Part shown: one piece after another, positions 27,165-36,424 of the stretch
Numbering within the stretch: position 1 is the first letter of the stretch
Layout of the letters: each line of letters begins with the position of its first letter
Assembly (NCBI RefSeq): GCF_004349245.1
Contig: NZ_SMLC01000019.1
Location: 1-64,000, forward strand
DNA length: 64,000 nucleotides
From: Actinomadura sp. 6K520
Lineage (GTDB): Bacteria > Actinomycetota > Actinomycetes > Streptosporangiales > Streptosporangiaceae
Direction: 5' to 3'
Translations under genes and position numbers: made by a program
Notes under the pieces: generated by a model
The model's database searches: none
Told to the model about the DNA's origin: nothing
The model's input: the letters and a program-made list of their open reading frames with translations, nothing else

Positions 27165-27206
27165 ACACTGCCAACGAGTTCACGTTGGCAGTGTTGACGT
27201 TGGCAA
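27165..27206. promoter_or_regulatory. Large inverted repeat and third half-site before the sugar dehydrogenase gene
   Basis: A perfect 12-bp inverted repeat (ACACTGCCAACG, six bases, CGTTGGCAGTGT) at 27165-27194 is followed by a third CGTTGGCA at 27199-27206. The region is locally AT-rich and lies 55-97 bp before the start codon. It lacks a terminator context. Dimer-binding repressors such as TetR-type proteins use this geometry, but no regulator gene is adjacent. Confidence 0.6.
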
Positions 27207-27261
27207 CGTTATCGTGTTTTCGTTGTCAGCATTAACATCCCCGCGGGAGACGAGGCACGCC

Positions 27262-28356
27262 ATGCTTCCCAAGTACGCCATCGCCCTGATGCTCGTCGCC
27301 GTCCTGCCGCTCGCCGGTTGCGCGGCGGCGGCCGAACCGGAGGACCCCGGCCGGACGGGCCCGGCCTCGGCGCCGGGGCGGGTGACCGAGTTGGTCATCG
27401 GGCTCGACATGCCGTGGGGGCTGGCGTTCCTGCCGGACGGCTCGGCCCTGGTCTCCGGGCGCGCGTCCGGGCAGATCCACCGGATTCCGGCCGGGGGCGG
27501 TCAGCCGGTGCCGGTCGGAGAGGTGCCCGGTGTGGTGGCGAGCGCCGAGGGCGGTCTGCTCGGGCTGGCGACCTCGCCCGAGTTCGCCGAGGACCGGACG
27601 GTCTACGCGTACGTGTCGGGGCCGCCCGCCAACCGTGTCGTCGCGCTTCGCGTCGCGGAGGATCTGCGGTCGCTCAGGCAGGAGCGCGTCGTCCTGGACG
27701 GGATCGAGACGGCCGACCGGCACCACGGCGGCCGGCTGCGTTTCGGGCCCGAGGGCAACCTGTGGATCGGGACGGGAGACGCGTTCGAGCCCGAGAACGC
27801 GGCCGACGGGGACTCGCTCAACGGCAAGATCCTGCGGATCCGGCCGGACGGGTCGGTCCCGGAGGACAACCCCGCGCCGGGCTCTCCGATCTTCTCTTCG
27901 GGGCATCGCAATGTGCAGGGGATCGCCTTCGGCCCGGACGGCACCGCCTACGCGTCCGAGCTCGGCCACCGGACCTGGGACGAGCTGAACGTCCTGCGGC
28001 CGGGCCGCGACTACGGCTGGCCCGACACCGAGGGGACGGACGGTGACACCGGCGAGCGGCCGATCTTCACCGTGCACCCCGACGACGCATCGCCCTCGGG
28101 CATCGCCTACGCGGAGGGGTCGATCTGGATGGGCGCCCTCGGCGGTCAGCGGCTCTGGCAGCTGCCCGTCGACGGCCCCGAGGCCGCGGGGGAGCCCGTC
28201 GAGCACTTCGTCGGCGAGTACGGGCGCATCCGCACCGTGGAACGGGCCCCGGACGGGTCTCTGTGGCTCGCCACGTCCAACACCGACGAGGCCACCTGGG
28301 GAGGCACCGACCCCCGTCCCGGCGACGACCGCATCCTGCGCCTCGAACTGGGGTGA
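27262..28356 (+). CDS. PQQ-dependent sugar dehydrogenase-like lipoprotein
   Basis: The ATG at 27262 starts a lipoprotein signal ([20 protein letters not shown]) and gives 364 aa. The mature part is a soluble glucose/sorbosone dehydrogenase-type beta-propeller ([68 protein letters not shown]). Family members oxidise aldoses or related alcohols with PQQ, and many actinobacterial ones have unproven cofactors. It would sit on the outer face of the membrane. Its stop is immediately followed by the stop of the convergent methyltransferase gene. Confidence 0.85.
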   Translation: MLPKYAIALMLVAVLPLAGCAAAAEPEDPGRTGPASAPGRVTELVIGLDMPWGLAFLPDGSALVSGRASGQIHRIPAGGGQPVPVGEVPGVVASAEGGLLGLATSPEFAEDRTVYAYVSGPPANRVVALRVAEDLRSLRQERVVLDGIETADRHHGGRLRFGPEGNLWIGTGDAFEPENAADGDSLNGKILRIRPDGSVPEDNPAPGSPIFSSGHRNVQGIAFGPDGTAYASELGHRTWDELNVLRPGRDYGWPDTEGTDGDTGERPIFTVHPDDASPSGIAYAEGSIWMGALGGQRLWQLPVDGPEAAGEPVEHFVGEYGRIRTVERAPDGSLWLATSNTDEATWGGTDPRPGDDRILRLELG

Positions 28357-29421
28357 TCAGGCCGGGTCGAGGCGGTAGAAGCGCCACAGGTCGTGGTCGA
28401 TGGGGAGGGAGGTGAAGCCGGCGTAGCCCGCCTCCTCGGCGTAGGAACGCACGGTGCCCGGCCGTAGCACGGTACCGGCCTCCACGGCGGTGCCCTCGGC
28501 GCGCGTGGCGGGCAGGCAGTGCAGGACGCTGAACCCGTAGTTCAGCCGTTCCAGCAGGTCACCCGGGGCGGTGAAGTCCTCGGCGACCTTCTCGTCGCCG
28601 ATCAGGACCGCTCCGCCGGGGGCGAGCGCGTCCCGCGCCGACCGCAGCACCGCCACCGGATCGGCCATGTCGTGCAGCGCCTCGAACGTGCAGACGAGGT
28701 CGTAGGGGCCGGGTGCGCCGGGTTCGGACGCGTCCGCGCACGCGAAGGTCACCCGGTCCGCCAGCCCGTGCTCGGCGGCGTGCTCCGCCGCCTCCGCGAT
28801 CGACGCCTCGTCCATGTCGACGCCGTGGACGCCGGCGGCCGGGAACGCCTCGGCCAGCGCGATCGACGACCAGCCGGTGCCGCAGCCCAGGTCGAGCACC
28901 CTGGCCGGGCCCCCGGTCAGCCGGGCCTCGATGTCCGGCAGCGCCGCCACCCAGTCCGCGATCCCGGCGCGGAACGCGGGCCGGTTCAGGCCGCCGATGC
29001 CGTGCCGGGCGCCCGCCCCGTACGCGGCGTACGGGACGCCGCCGCCGGTGGTGTACGCGTCGGCCACCTGCGGCAGGATCTCGGCGAGGGAGACGACGAG
29101 TCCGGGGAGCGCTCCGGCGTAGTAGAGGCTGTCGGTGTCGAGCAGCGTCTCGCGCACGTCGTCCGGCAGGGCGAAGGTCCGCGCGTACGGGTCCGCCGCG
29201 TCGGCGGCCGGGGTCAGCAGGCCGCAGGCCGCCTGCTGTTCGAGCCACTCCCGCGCGTAGCGGGAGTGGATGCCGGCCTTGTCGGCCAGGCCGCGGGCGT
29301 CGAGGGGGCCGTCCGCGAGCGCCCGGTACAGGCCCAGGTGGACGCCGAGCGCGGTGCTGATCGTCTCCATCGTCGTCACCGCGCCCGCCAGCATGCGCTC
29401 GGTGATCTCTTCTGCCGTCAT
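28357..29421 (-). CDS. SAM-dependent methyltransferase with winged-helix N domain
   Basis: The 354-aa protein has an N-terminal helical/winged-helix region (MLAGAVTTMETISTALGVHL, YAREWLEQQAACGLLTP) and a class I methyltransferase fold: motif I RVLDLGCGTGWSSI, acidic HGVDMDEASI and FACADASEPG. The N-terminal layout resembles O-methyltransferase-like rRNA or small-molecule enzymes often seen in actinomycetes. The substrate is unknown. It is convergent with the sugar dehydrogenase and divergent from the VOC gene. Confidence 0.82.
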   Translation of the reverse strand: MTAEEITERMLAGAVTTMETISTALGVHLGLYRALADGPLDARGLADKAGIHSRYAREWLEQQAACGLLTPAADAADPYARTFALPDDVRETLLDTDSLYYAGALPGLVVSLAEILPQVADAYTTGGGVPYAAYGAGARHGIGGLNRPAFRAGIADWVAALPDIEARLTGGPARVLDLGCGTGWSSIALAEAFPAAGVHGVDMDEASIAEAAEHAAEHGLADRVTFACADASEPGAPGPYDLVCTFEALHDMADPVAVLRSARDALAPGGAVLIGDEKVAEDFTAPGDLLERLNYGFSVLHCLPATRAEGTAVEAGTVLRPGTVRSYAEEAGYAGFTSLPIDHDLWRFYRLDPA

Positions 29422-29464
29422 CTTTCACCCCGTAGATCGGCGAGCCCCTACCTAGACTGGGCTC

Positions 29465-29833
29465 ATGCCACGACTCTTTCCCGTGATCGGTGTGGACGAC
29501 ATGCCCCGCGCGGTCACCTTCTGGACCTCCGCGCTGAACCTCGTGGCGGTGGAGAGGTCGGCCACGCCGAGGTGGCGGACGCTGGAGCACGCCGACGGGT
29601 CGGGCCCGGCGCTGGGCCTGATGCTCAGCGAGACGCCCGCCGAGCGGCACCCGCGCATCCACCTCGACCTGCTGGTGGACACCACGGACGAGCAGGAGGC
29701 AGAGATCGAGCGCCTGGTCGGACTCGGGGCGAGCAGGGTCGACTGGGACCTGTACCCGCCGGACTCGGACTTCGTCGTCCTCGCCGACCCGGACGGCAAC
29801 GCCTTCTGCGTCGTGGACCTGAGCCGCCACTAG
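29465..29833 (+). CDS. VOC-family (glyoxalase-like) protein
   Basis: The 122-aa protein has the two beta-alpha-beta-beta-beta modules of the vicinal oxygen chelate fold: PVIGVDDMPRAVTFWTSALN at the start, HIHLDL-like RIHLDLLVDT in the middle and FVVLADPDGNAFCVVDL at the end. The ends of both modules carry potential metal ligands. It may be a dioxygenase, a lyase or a resistance protein. It starts 43 bp from the divergent methyltransferase start, so the two may share a promoter region. Confidence 0.83.
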   Translation: MPRLFPVIGVDDMPRAVTFWTSALNLVAVERSATPRWRTLEHADGSGPALGLMLSETPAERHPRIHLDLLVDTTDEQEAEIERLVGLGASRVDWDLYPPDSDFVVLADPDGNAFCVVDLSRH

Positions 29834-29844
29834 AGCGGCTCGCC

Positions 29845-30246
29845 TCAGCCGCTGCTGCCGGCGGTCACGAGCTGCCGGATGTCGTCGGGAAGGGCGTCCT
29901 TCACCTTGTTCATCACGCCGCCCTGGGTGGCCTCCCCCACCACTTCCAGGACGACCCTCGCCATGTACGCGGCCCGGGCGTCGTCCGCGCTGGAGCGGGC
30001 CGCGACGCGCTCGATGAAGTCGTGCCGGTCGAAGCGCTCGCCCGTCCCCGCGCCGCCGAACACCTCGGTGCGCCGCAGGTGCTCGCCGATCTCGCGCGGC
30101 AGCTGCGCGGCGAGATTGTCCGCGAGCCCCTCGGGCAGCCGCTCGCCGAGCGTTTCGAGCGTGGCGCGGCAGGCCCGCTCCGCCTCCCCCCGGCTGCGCA
30201 GGTGCGCGCGTGCCTGAACCTGGCCGATCAGATGATCGTGCTGCAT
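29845..30246 (-). CDS. DUF2267 protein
   Basis: The ATG at 30246, with GAGGGGG six bases upstream, gives 133 aa. The sequence has the two-repeat helical pattern of DUF2267 (EAERACRATLETLGERLPEG, LADNLAAQLPREIGEHLRR; then DDARAAYMARVVLEVVGEA, LPDDIRQLVTAG). The family is widespread next to stress and redox genes but lacks a defined role. It is acidic and soluble. Confidence 0.83.
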   Translation of the reverse strand: MQHDHLIGQVQARAHLRSRGEAERACRATLETLGERLPEGLADNLAAQLPREIGEHLRRTEVFGGAGTGERFDRHDFIERVAARSSADDARAAYMARVVLEVVGEATQGGVMNKVKDALPDDIRQLVTAGSSG

Positions 30247-30351
30247 GTCGTCCCCCTCACGACTCTTCACGCTCTTTCCCGCCTTTCCCCACGAGAGCAG
30301 GAGAAACCCGCCCGGCGTCGGCGGACGCCGGGGCCGCGCGCCGCAGGGGCG

Positions 30352-31164
30352 TCAGAGCCTGACGGCGATGCCCGCCATCCCGAGCTGCTCGCCGGGGGCG
30401 AGGTTGCCGGGGTCGACCGGGCCGTCGGGACGCCACAGGGCCGTGTAGGTCACGCCGGGCTCGATGAGCTCGAAGTCGCCGAACTGGGCCTCGATCTCCT
30501 CGGGCGTCCGGGCCCAGCCCTCTTCGAGGTTCTCGCGGGTGATGCGGGCGAGCTCCTGCTGCTGCGGGAGGCCGGTGTCGACCAGGGAGGTCATGAACAG
30601 GTGGCTGCCGGGGACGAGGACGTCGCGGTAGGCGCCGACGACGTCGTCGACCACGTCCGGGGACAGGTAGTGCAGCATCCCGACCAGCATGATCGCGGCC
30701 GGGCGGGAGAAGTCGAGGAGGCCCTTCACCTCGGGCGCGGACAGGACGGTCTCCGGGTCGCGGACGTCGGCGGTCATCACCTTGGTGACGTCGTTGTTCG
30801 CGAGCAGGGCGCGCCCGTGCACCGACACCAGGGGGTCGATGTCGACGTAGACGACGCGGGCCCGGGGGTTCTCGCGCTGCGCGACCTCGTGGGTGTTCTC
30901 GACGGTGGGCAGCCCGCTGCCGAGGTCGAGGAACTGGTCCATCCCGGCTTCCCGCGCCAGGTACCGGACGCCCCTGACCAGGACCTTGCGGTTCTCGATC
31001 GCCGACTCCCGCAGCCCGGGGATCAGTTCGGCCGTCTGGTCGGCGAGGGCGCGGTCCACGGCGAAGTTGTCCTTGCCACCGAGCAGCGCGTCGTAGGCGC
31101 GGGCGATGGTGGGCTTGTCGAAGTCGAGCTCGGCCGGAGGCCATTCCGGCGTTTCGTCCGCCAT
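30352..31164 (-). CDS. DUF574 SAM-dependent methyltransferase
   Basis: The ATG at 31164 (AAGG eight bases upstream) gives 270 aa; a GTG two codons earlier is possible. Residues show the actinomycete-specific DUF574 pattern: PTIARAYDALLGGKDNFAVD, FLDLGSGLPTVENTHEVAQ, VVYVDIDPLVSVHGRALL, IMLVGMLHYL and PGVTYTALWRPDG. The SAM-binding fold is clear and substrates are unknown. Genes of this family commonly accompany XRE/DUF397 regulators. A paralogue lies at 38614. Confidence 0.87.
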   Translation of the reverse strand: MADETPEWPPAELDFDKPTIARAYDALLGGKDNFAVDRALADQTAELIPGLRESAIENRKVLVRGVRYLAREAGMDQFLDLGSGLPTVENTHEVAQRENPRARVVYVDIDPLVSVHGRALLANNDVTKVMTADVRDPETVLSAPEVKGLLDFSRPAAIMLVGMLHYLSPDVVDDVVGAYRDVLVPGSHLFMTSLVDTGLPQQQELARITRENLEEGWARTPEEIEAQFGDFELIEPGVTYTALWRPDGPVDPGNLAPGEQLGMAGIAVRL

Positions 31165-31284
31165 GGTCACCTTGTCCAGTTCATGGTCCGATTACTGGAT
31201 CATGGTAATGCGGCCGCGGCGGCGAAGCGGCGGAACGGCCCATCGGGCCGGGCTTTCCGGCCGGGCAGCGGTCGTCCAGGCCGG

Positions 31285-32289
31285 CTACGTGCTGCGGAGC
31301 GCCCGCAGCGACTCCTTCAGGGAGCCGACCGTGCCGAAGACGGCCGTGGGCTCGTAGCCGCAGTGGGCCATGCAGTTGGCGCAGCGCGGGTCGCGGCCCC
31401 TGCCGTAGGACTCCCAGTCCGTCTCGTCGAGGAGTTCCCGGTAGGTCTGCGCGTAGCCGTCCGACATCAGGTAGCAGGGACGCTGCCATCCGAACAGCGA
31501 GTACGACGGGATGGCCCAGGCCGTGCAGGGGAAGTCGACCCTGCCCTCCAGGAAGTCGAGGAAGAGGGGCGAATGGTTGAGCCGCCACCGTTTCCGGTTC
31601 CCGCCCGCGAACGCCTTGCGGAACAGTTCCCGCGTTTCCTGGACGCCCAGGAAATGCTCCTGGTCGGGCGCCTTGTCGTAGGCGTAGCCCGGCGAGATCA
31701 TCATCTCGTCCACCGCGAGGTCGTCGTTGAGGTAGTCGAGGACCTCGATGACGGTCTGCGGGGTGTCGGTGTTGAAGAACGTCGTGTTGGTCGTGACGCG
31801 GAATCCGCGGCGGCGGCATTCGCGGACGGCGGCCACGGCGTCGTCGAAGACGCCCTCCTTGCAGACGGACGCGTCGTGGCGTTCCCGGAGGCCGTCGATG
31901 TGCACGGCCCACGCGAAGTAGGGCGACGGCGCGAACCTGTCGATCTTCTTCGGGATGAGCAGCGCGTTCGTGCACAGGAAGACGAACTTCCTGCGCCGGA
32001 CGAGCTCCGCCACGATCTCGTCGATCTGCGGGTGCATGAGCGGCTCGCCGCCCGCGATGGACACCATGGGCGCGCCGCATTCCTCGACGGCGGCGACGGC
32101 CTGCTCGACGGGCATGCGCCGCTTCAGCACGTCGGCGGGGTGCTGGATCTTGCCGCAGCCCGCGCAGGAGAGGTTGCAGGCGAACAGCGGCTCCAGTTCG
32201 AGGAGCAGCGGGAACTTGTCCCTTCCCCGCAGCTTGTTGCGGAGGATGTGGGTTCCGACGCGCACGCTCTGGCGCAACGGCATGCTCAT
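31285..32289 (-). CDS. hpnH: Radical SAM adenosylhopane synthase HpnH
   Basis: The 334-aa protein starts at the ATG at 32289, overlapping the cyclase stop (ATGA). It has the radical-SAM cluster motif FACNLSCAGC (CxxxCxxC), then MVSIAGGEPLMH and a C-terminal Cys-rich segment DPRCANCMAHCGYEP. HpnH is known to add the 5'-deoxyadenosyl group to hopene to make adenosylhopane, the precursor of extended hopanoids. As last gene of this operon it directs the pathway towards C35 hopanoids. The downstream nucleosidase HpnG is not in the window. Confidence 0.93.
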   Translation of the reverse strand: MSMPLRQSVRVGTHILRNKLRGRDKFPLLLELEPLFACNLSCAGCGKIQHPADVLKRRMPVEQAVAAVEECGAPMVSIAGGEPLMHPQIDEIVAELVRRRKFVFLCTNALLIPKKIDRFAPSPYFAWAVHIDGLRERHDASVCKEGVFDDAVAAVRECRRRGFRVTTNTTFFNTDTPQTVIEVLDYLNDDLAVDEMMISPGYAYDKAPDQEHFLGVQETRELFRKAFAGGNRKRWRLNHSPLFLDFLEGRVDFPCTAWAIPSYSLFGWQRPCYLMSDGYAQTYRELLDETDWESYGRGRDPRCANCMAHCGYEPTAVFGTVGSLKESLRALRST

Positions 32290-34181
32290 GATTCGCCGGC
32301 CTCCTTCAGATCCGTCGATGCGGGCGCCGCCACGTAGCGGCCCAGGGCGCTGATCGGGAACACGAGCCGGTAGAGGTGGTAGTTGATGTAGAAGTCGCGG
32401 GGGAACCCGGTGCCGGTGAAGTGCTCCTCGTCCCAGTTCCCGTCCGGGCGCTGGTGGTCGACGAGCCACCGGACGCCGCCGTCCACGGCCGAAGAGCGCT
32501 CCCCGGCGGCGAGCAGCGCCAGCAGCGCCCAGGCGGTCTGGGACGCCGTGGACGCCCCCCGCCCGATCCACGCCGGGTCGTCGTAGGAGCGCAGGTCCTC
32601 GCCCCAGCCGCCGTCGTCGTTCTGGTGCTCCTCCAGCCACGCCACGGCACGGCGGATCGCGGGCCTGTCCGGGCGGACGCCGGCGGCGATGAGCGCGGGC
32701 ACCACGCTCCCCGTCCCGTAGACGTGGTTGGCTCCCCAGCGCCCGAACCAGGAGCCGTCGGCCTCCTGCGCCTTCAGCAGCCACACCACGGCCCGCTTGA
32801 CCACGGTCGTCCGCGCGTGCCCCTCCTTGGCGAGCGCCTCGACGACATGGGCGGTGACGTCCGCGGACGGCGGGTCGATGACCGCGCCGAAGTCGCAGAA
32901 CGGCAGCTTCGTGCACAGCTCCCGGGTGTTGTCGGCGTCGAAGGCGGCGAAGCCGCCGTCGCGGGAGGCCATGCCCGTCAGCCAGCGGACGGCCCGCCCG
33001 ATCGGCTCCGCCGCGTCCGGGAGGCCGGACCTCCGCAGGGCGAGGATCGCCTCGGCGGTGTCGTCGGTGTCGGGGTAGACGTCGTTGTCGAACTCGAACG
33101 CCCAGCCGCCCGGCGGGAGCGACGGGCGGCGGACCTGCCAGTCCCCCGGGCCCCTGACCTCCTCGGCGGCGATCCAGCGCGCGGCCCGCAGCAGCGCCGG
33201 GTCGCCCGGCGGCGTCCCCGCGTCGGATAGGGCGTTCATCGCCAGGACCGTGTCCCAGACCGGCGACTGGCACGCCTCCAGGCGGCGGCCCTTCTCGTCC
33301 CTGATCGTGAACCGGTCGAGCCCGGCGAGGCCGCGGCGGATGACCGGGTGGTCGAGGCCGTAGCCCAGCTCGTGCAGGGCCATCAGCGAGTACACCCACG
33401 GCGGCTGGATGCCGCCCCAGCAGCCGTCGGCCTCCTGGCGGGCGATGATCCACTCGGCGGCGCGGCGCAGCGCGGCGGTCCGCAGCGGCCGGACCGGGCG
33501 CCGCTCGTACACGTGCAGGGCGCGGTCGAGCGTGGCGAAGACCCGTCCCCAGCCCTTCGCGTCCTGCGCGGGACGCACCCCGCACCGCAGCTCGGCCAGG
33601 TCGAACGGCAGGGGCCGGACGGGACGCAGCGACCCGAGGACCGTCAGCGGGACGATCGTCTGCCGCGCCCAGCACGCCCAGTCGTAGACGTTCAGCGGCA
33701 CCCGGCTCGGCAGGAACATCAGCTCGGGCGGCATGACGGGCAGGTCGTCCCACGGCCACTGCCCGAACAGCGCCAGCCAGATGCGGGTGAACACCCGGCT
33801 CGCCTCGATCCCGCCGGCCTCCCGCACGTGGCGGGCGGCGCGCCGCATGTGCGCGGTGTCGGCCGGATCGCCGGCCAGCCGCAGCGCGACGTACGCCTCG
33901 ATCGTGGTCGACAGGTCGGGCGGGCCGCCGAAGAAGTTCGCCCACGTGCCGTCGTCGCGCTGCCGCGACCTGATCCAGCGCGCCGCCTCGCGGGTCTCGC
34001 CGTCGGTGCGGATGCCGAGGAACTGGCGGAGCAGCAGGTCCTCGGCGTCCATGGTCACGTTGGTCTCCAGCTCCGCCTTCCACCACCCGTCGGGCGACTG
34101 CAGGCCGAGCAGGTGGTCGCGGGCGGCCTCGACGGCGGCCGCCGCCGCGCCGGTGAGCCCCGGCGCCTCGGTCGTGGTCAT
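32286..34181 (-). CDS. shc: Squalene-hopene cyclase
   Basis: The 631-aa class II terpene cyclase starts at the ATG at 34181. It has the proton-donor motif as DTDDTAEA (the family DxDD), repeated QW motifs (GWWKAELE, GTWANFFG, GCWGG, GSWFGRWGANHVYG, GGWGEDL, GNWDEEHFTGTGFPRDFYIN) and the (alpha/alpha)6 double barrel length typical of the family. It folds squalene into hopene and diplopterol at the membrane face. The last residues overlap the hpnH start. Confidence 0.95.
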   Translation of the reverse strand: MTTTEAPGLTGAAAAAVEAARDHLLGLQSPDGWWKAELETNVTMDAEDLLLRQFLGIRTDGETREAARWIRSRQRDDGTWANFFGGPPDLSTTIEAYVALRLAGDPADTAHMRRAARHVREAGGIEASRVFTRIWLALFGQWPWDDLPVMPPELMFLPSRVPLNVYDWACWARQTIVPLTVLGSLRPVRPLPFDLAELRCGVRPAQDAKGWGRVFATLDRALHVYERRPVRPLRTAALRRAAEWIIARQEADGCWGGIQPPWVYSLMALHELGYGLDHPVIRRGLAGLDRFTIRDEKGRRLEACQSPVWDTVLAMNALSDAGTPPGDPALLRAARWIAAEEVRGPGDWQVRRPSLPPGGWAFEFDNDVYPDTDDTAEAILALRRSGLPDAAEPIGRAVRWLTGMASRDGGFAAFDADNTRELCTKLPFCDFGAVIDPPSADVTAHVVEALAKEGHARTTVVKRAVVWLLKAQEADGSWFGRWGANHVYGTGSVVPALIAAGVRPDRPAIRRAVAWLEEHQNDDGGWGEDLRSYDDPAWIGRGASTASQTAWALLALLAAGERSSAVDGGVRWLVDHQRPDGNWDEEHFTGTGFPRDFYINYHLYRLVFPISALGRYVAAPASTDLKEAGES

Positions 34182-34201
34182 GGGCGCTCCCTTCCTCTCG
34201 G

Positions 34202-35548
34202 TCAGTGGTCCCGGGCGGTCGCGTGCAGGTGGCGCCGGACGAGGCGGGCGGCGGTGAGGCCGCTGCGCACGGCTCCCTCCATCGTGTCGGGCCAGCCCGT
34301 GTCGGTCCACGCGCCGGCGAGGAACAGCCACGGCAGCCGGGTCGCGGACGCCGGACGCAGCGCGCCGCTGCCGGGGCTCTGGCGGAATGTGGCGTGCCGT
34401 TCCCGCGTCACGAAGAAGTCGGTGACGCGGGCGCGGCGGGCGGCGGGGAACAGCCGCTCCAGCGCGGCGAGGTAGACCCGGCGCAGTTCGGCGGCCGGGA
34501 CGCCGATCCGGTCGCCGGCCGCCGACACCGAGACCGCGAGGTACTGCCCGCCGGTCAGGCCGCTCACCGCGGTCCGGTCGAACACCCACTGGACGGGCGA
34601 GCCGACCGCCGCGGCGAACGGCACGTCCATGACCGGCCGGTCGTAGACGACGTGGACGTTGACGATGGGGCTGGAGCCGAGCCCCGCCCAGCGCTCCCGG
34701 TCCGGGCACGCCGCCGCGGGGACGAGCGCGGCCGCGGCGCGGTGCGGCACCGCGACGACGACGGCGTCCGCGGTGACCGGGGAGCCGTTCACCACGAGCT
34801 TCGGCCCGGCCTCGACCGCCGTCGCCTTCGCCCCGAGGTGGATCCGGCCGCCGTCCCGCTCGATCCGCGCCGCCGCGGCGGTGCCGTGCAGGTCGCCGAG
34901 GGGGACGGACGCGACGCCGATGTCGGCGGCGTCGGGCCGGCCGAACAGCGCCGTCTGGCAGACCATCGCGGCGGGGCCGAGCGCGGCGTCGTCCAGCGCG
35001 ATGTTGAGCGCCGCCGTGACGAACAGCTCCCAGAGCGTCGCCCGCGCACGCGGCCCCTGCCCGTGGCGGGCGAGCCACCCGCCCATGGCGATGCCGTCGA
35101 GGGACGGGTCGGCCGGGTCGAGGCGGCGCAGCGCCAGCGACCCGCGGACGGCGCGCAGCCGGTCGGCCGGCGGGAGCAGCTCGTAGCGGGCAAGGGCGGG
35201 CATGAAGTGCAGCGGGCCGGGCGCCTTGGCGCGGCGGAGCCGTCCGTGCGGGCCGTCTGGGGTCAGGACGCGGACGTCGAAGCGGTCCTGGACATGGACC
35301 CGGTCCAGCGCGTCCAGCCGTTCCAGCAGCCCCCGGTACGCCGTGCAGCACTTGAGGAAGATGTGCTGCCCGTTGTCGACGGTGAGCCCGTCCCGTTCGA
35401 AGGAGTGGGTGGCGCCGCCGAGCCGGGGACGCGCCTCGTAGATCGTCGTCCGTACGCCCGTCTCCTGCAGCGCCAGCGCCGTCGTGATGCCGGCGAGGCC
35501 GCCGCCGACGATGGCGACCCGCCCTCCGGGGCCTTCCCCGGCGCTCAT
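34202..35548 (-). CDS. hpnE: Hydroxysqualene dehydroxylase HpnE
   Basis: The ATG at 35548 overlaps the hpnD stop and gives 448 aa. The N-terminus is a FAD-binding Rossmann motif (VAIVGGGLAGITTALALQE) with the second glycine signature (RPRLGGATHSFERDG). The C-terminal flavin motif LFLAGAWTDTGWPDTMEGAV is that of squalene-associated amine-oxidase-like enzymes. HpnE reduces hydroxysqualene to squalene. It lies between hpnD and shc, the usual order. Confidence 0.92.
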   Translation of the reverse strand: MSAGEGPGGRVAIVGGGLAGITTALALQETGVRTTIYEARPRLGGATHSFERDGLTVDNGQHIFLKCCTAYRGLLERLDALDRVHVQDRFDVRVLTPDGPHGRLRRAKAPGPLHFMPALARYELLPPADRLRAVRGSLALRRLDPADPSLDGIAMGGWLARHGQGPRARATLWELFVTAALNIALDDAALGPAAMVCQTALFGRPDAADIGVASVPLGDLHGTAAAARIERDGGRIHLGAKATAVEAGPKLVVNGSPVTADAVVVAVPHRAAAALVPAAACPDRERWAGLGSSPIVNVHVVYDRPVMDVPFAAAVGSPVQWVFDRTAVSGLTGGQYLAVSVSAAGDRIGVPAAELRRVYLAALERLFPAARRARVTDFFVTRERHATFRQSPGSGALRPASATRLPWLFLAGAWTDTGWPDTMEGAVRSGLTAARLVRRHLHATARDH

Positions 35549-36420
35549 CGGTGGAGTCCCGCCATCGCCTTGGCGGACACGGCGGCCTTCTCCCAGCCCG
35601 GCAGGGACGTGCGCGTCTCCAGCGCCGCGAGGGGATCGGCGGTGATGCGCCTCAGCAGCTGCCGGTAGATGCCGGCCATCGCCCCGGCGCAGGCGGCGCT
35701 GCGGCGGTCGAGCATGGGCAGCAGCTTCAGCCCGGTGCCGTACCACTCCTCCGCCCGGGACGCCTCGAACCGGATGAGCGCCGCCAGCCGCTCCGGCGGG
35801 TCGGCCGGGCGGCCGTGCTCGTCGCGGTGCAGCGTGCACCCGAACCGGACCAGGTCCTTGGCCGGGAGGTAGACGCGCCCGTTCTCCCGGTCCTCCCGGA
35901 CGTCCCGCAGGATGTTCGTGAGCTGCAGCGCGACGCCGAGCGCGTCGGCGCGCGGCACGGCCGTCTCCGGGTCGGACGTGCCGAACACGCCGAGCGACAG
36001 GCGGCCGACGGCGCCCGCCACGCACCGGCAGTACCACAGCAGGTCGTCGAAGGTGTCGTAGCCCGCGCTGCGGACGTCGGCCTCGCAGCCGTCGATGAGC
36101 TCCCCGAACGCGTCGAGCGGGATCGGGTGGCGGCGTGCCGCGTCGGCCAGCGCCGCGAGCACGGGATCGGCCGGATGGGCGGCCGGGTCGGTGAGCCGTG
36201 CGCGCTCGTCCGCCAGCTTCTCGAGCCTGTCCGCGGCCGGTGCCCCGTGGTCGTCGCCGATGTCGTCGATGCGCCGGGCGAAGGCGTAGACGGCGCTCAG
36301 CGCCCGCCGTTTCGGGCCGGGGAGCAGCCTGATCCCGTAGGAGAAGTTGCGCGCCTGCGAGCGGACGACACCCTCGCAGTACCGGTAGGCCCCGGCCGTC
36401 CCCACTCCGGCCTCGTCCAT
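35545..36420 (-). CDS. hpnD: Presqualene diphosphate synthase HpnD
   Basis: The 291-aa trans-isoprenyl head-to-head synthase has the first aspartate-rich motif AFARRIDDIGDDHG and the second, QLTNILRDVREDRENGRVYL. The N-terminal NFSYGIRLLPGPKRRAL is typical of the family. HpnD joins two farnesyl diphosphates to presqualene diphosphate. It follows hpnC with a 4-bp gap. Confidence 0.93.
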   Translation of the reverse strand: MDEAGVGTAGAYRYCEGVVRSQARNFSYGIRLLPGPKRRALSAVYAFARRIDDIGDDHGAPAADRLEKLADERARLTDPAAHPADPVLAALADAARRHPIPLDAFGELIDGCEADVRSAGYDTFDDLLWYCRCVAGAVGRLSLGVFGTSDPETAVPRADALGVALQLTNILRDVREDRENGRVYLPAKDLVRFGCTLHRDEHGRPADPPERLAALIRFEASRAEEWYGTGLKLLPMLDRRSAACAGAMAGIYRQLLRRITADPLAALETRTSLPGWEKAAVSAKAMAGLHR

Positions 36421-36424
36421 CTCG

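Noticed and set aside
27165-27194. Terminator for the membrane protein gene
   Set aside because: The inverted repeat is AT-rich at its ends, lies in a promoter position and follows an already adequate hairpin at 27081-27119.
28519-32337. Very long open frame on the plus strand (1272 codons)
   Set aside because: It lies antisense to four or five well-supported genes (methyltransferase, DUF2267, DUF574, hpnH) and has the Arg/Gly/His-rich composition of a high-GC shadow frame.
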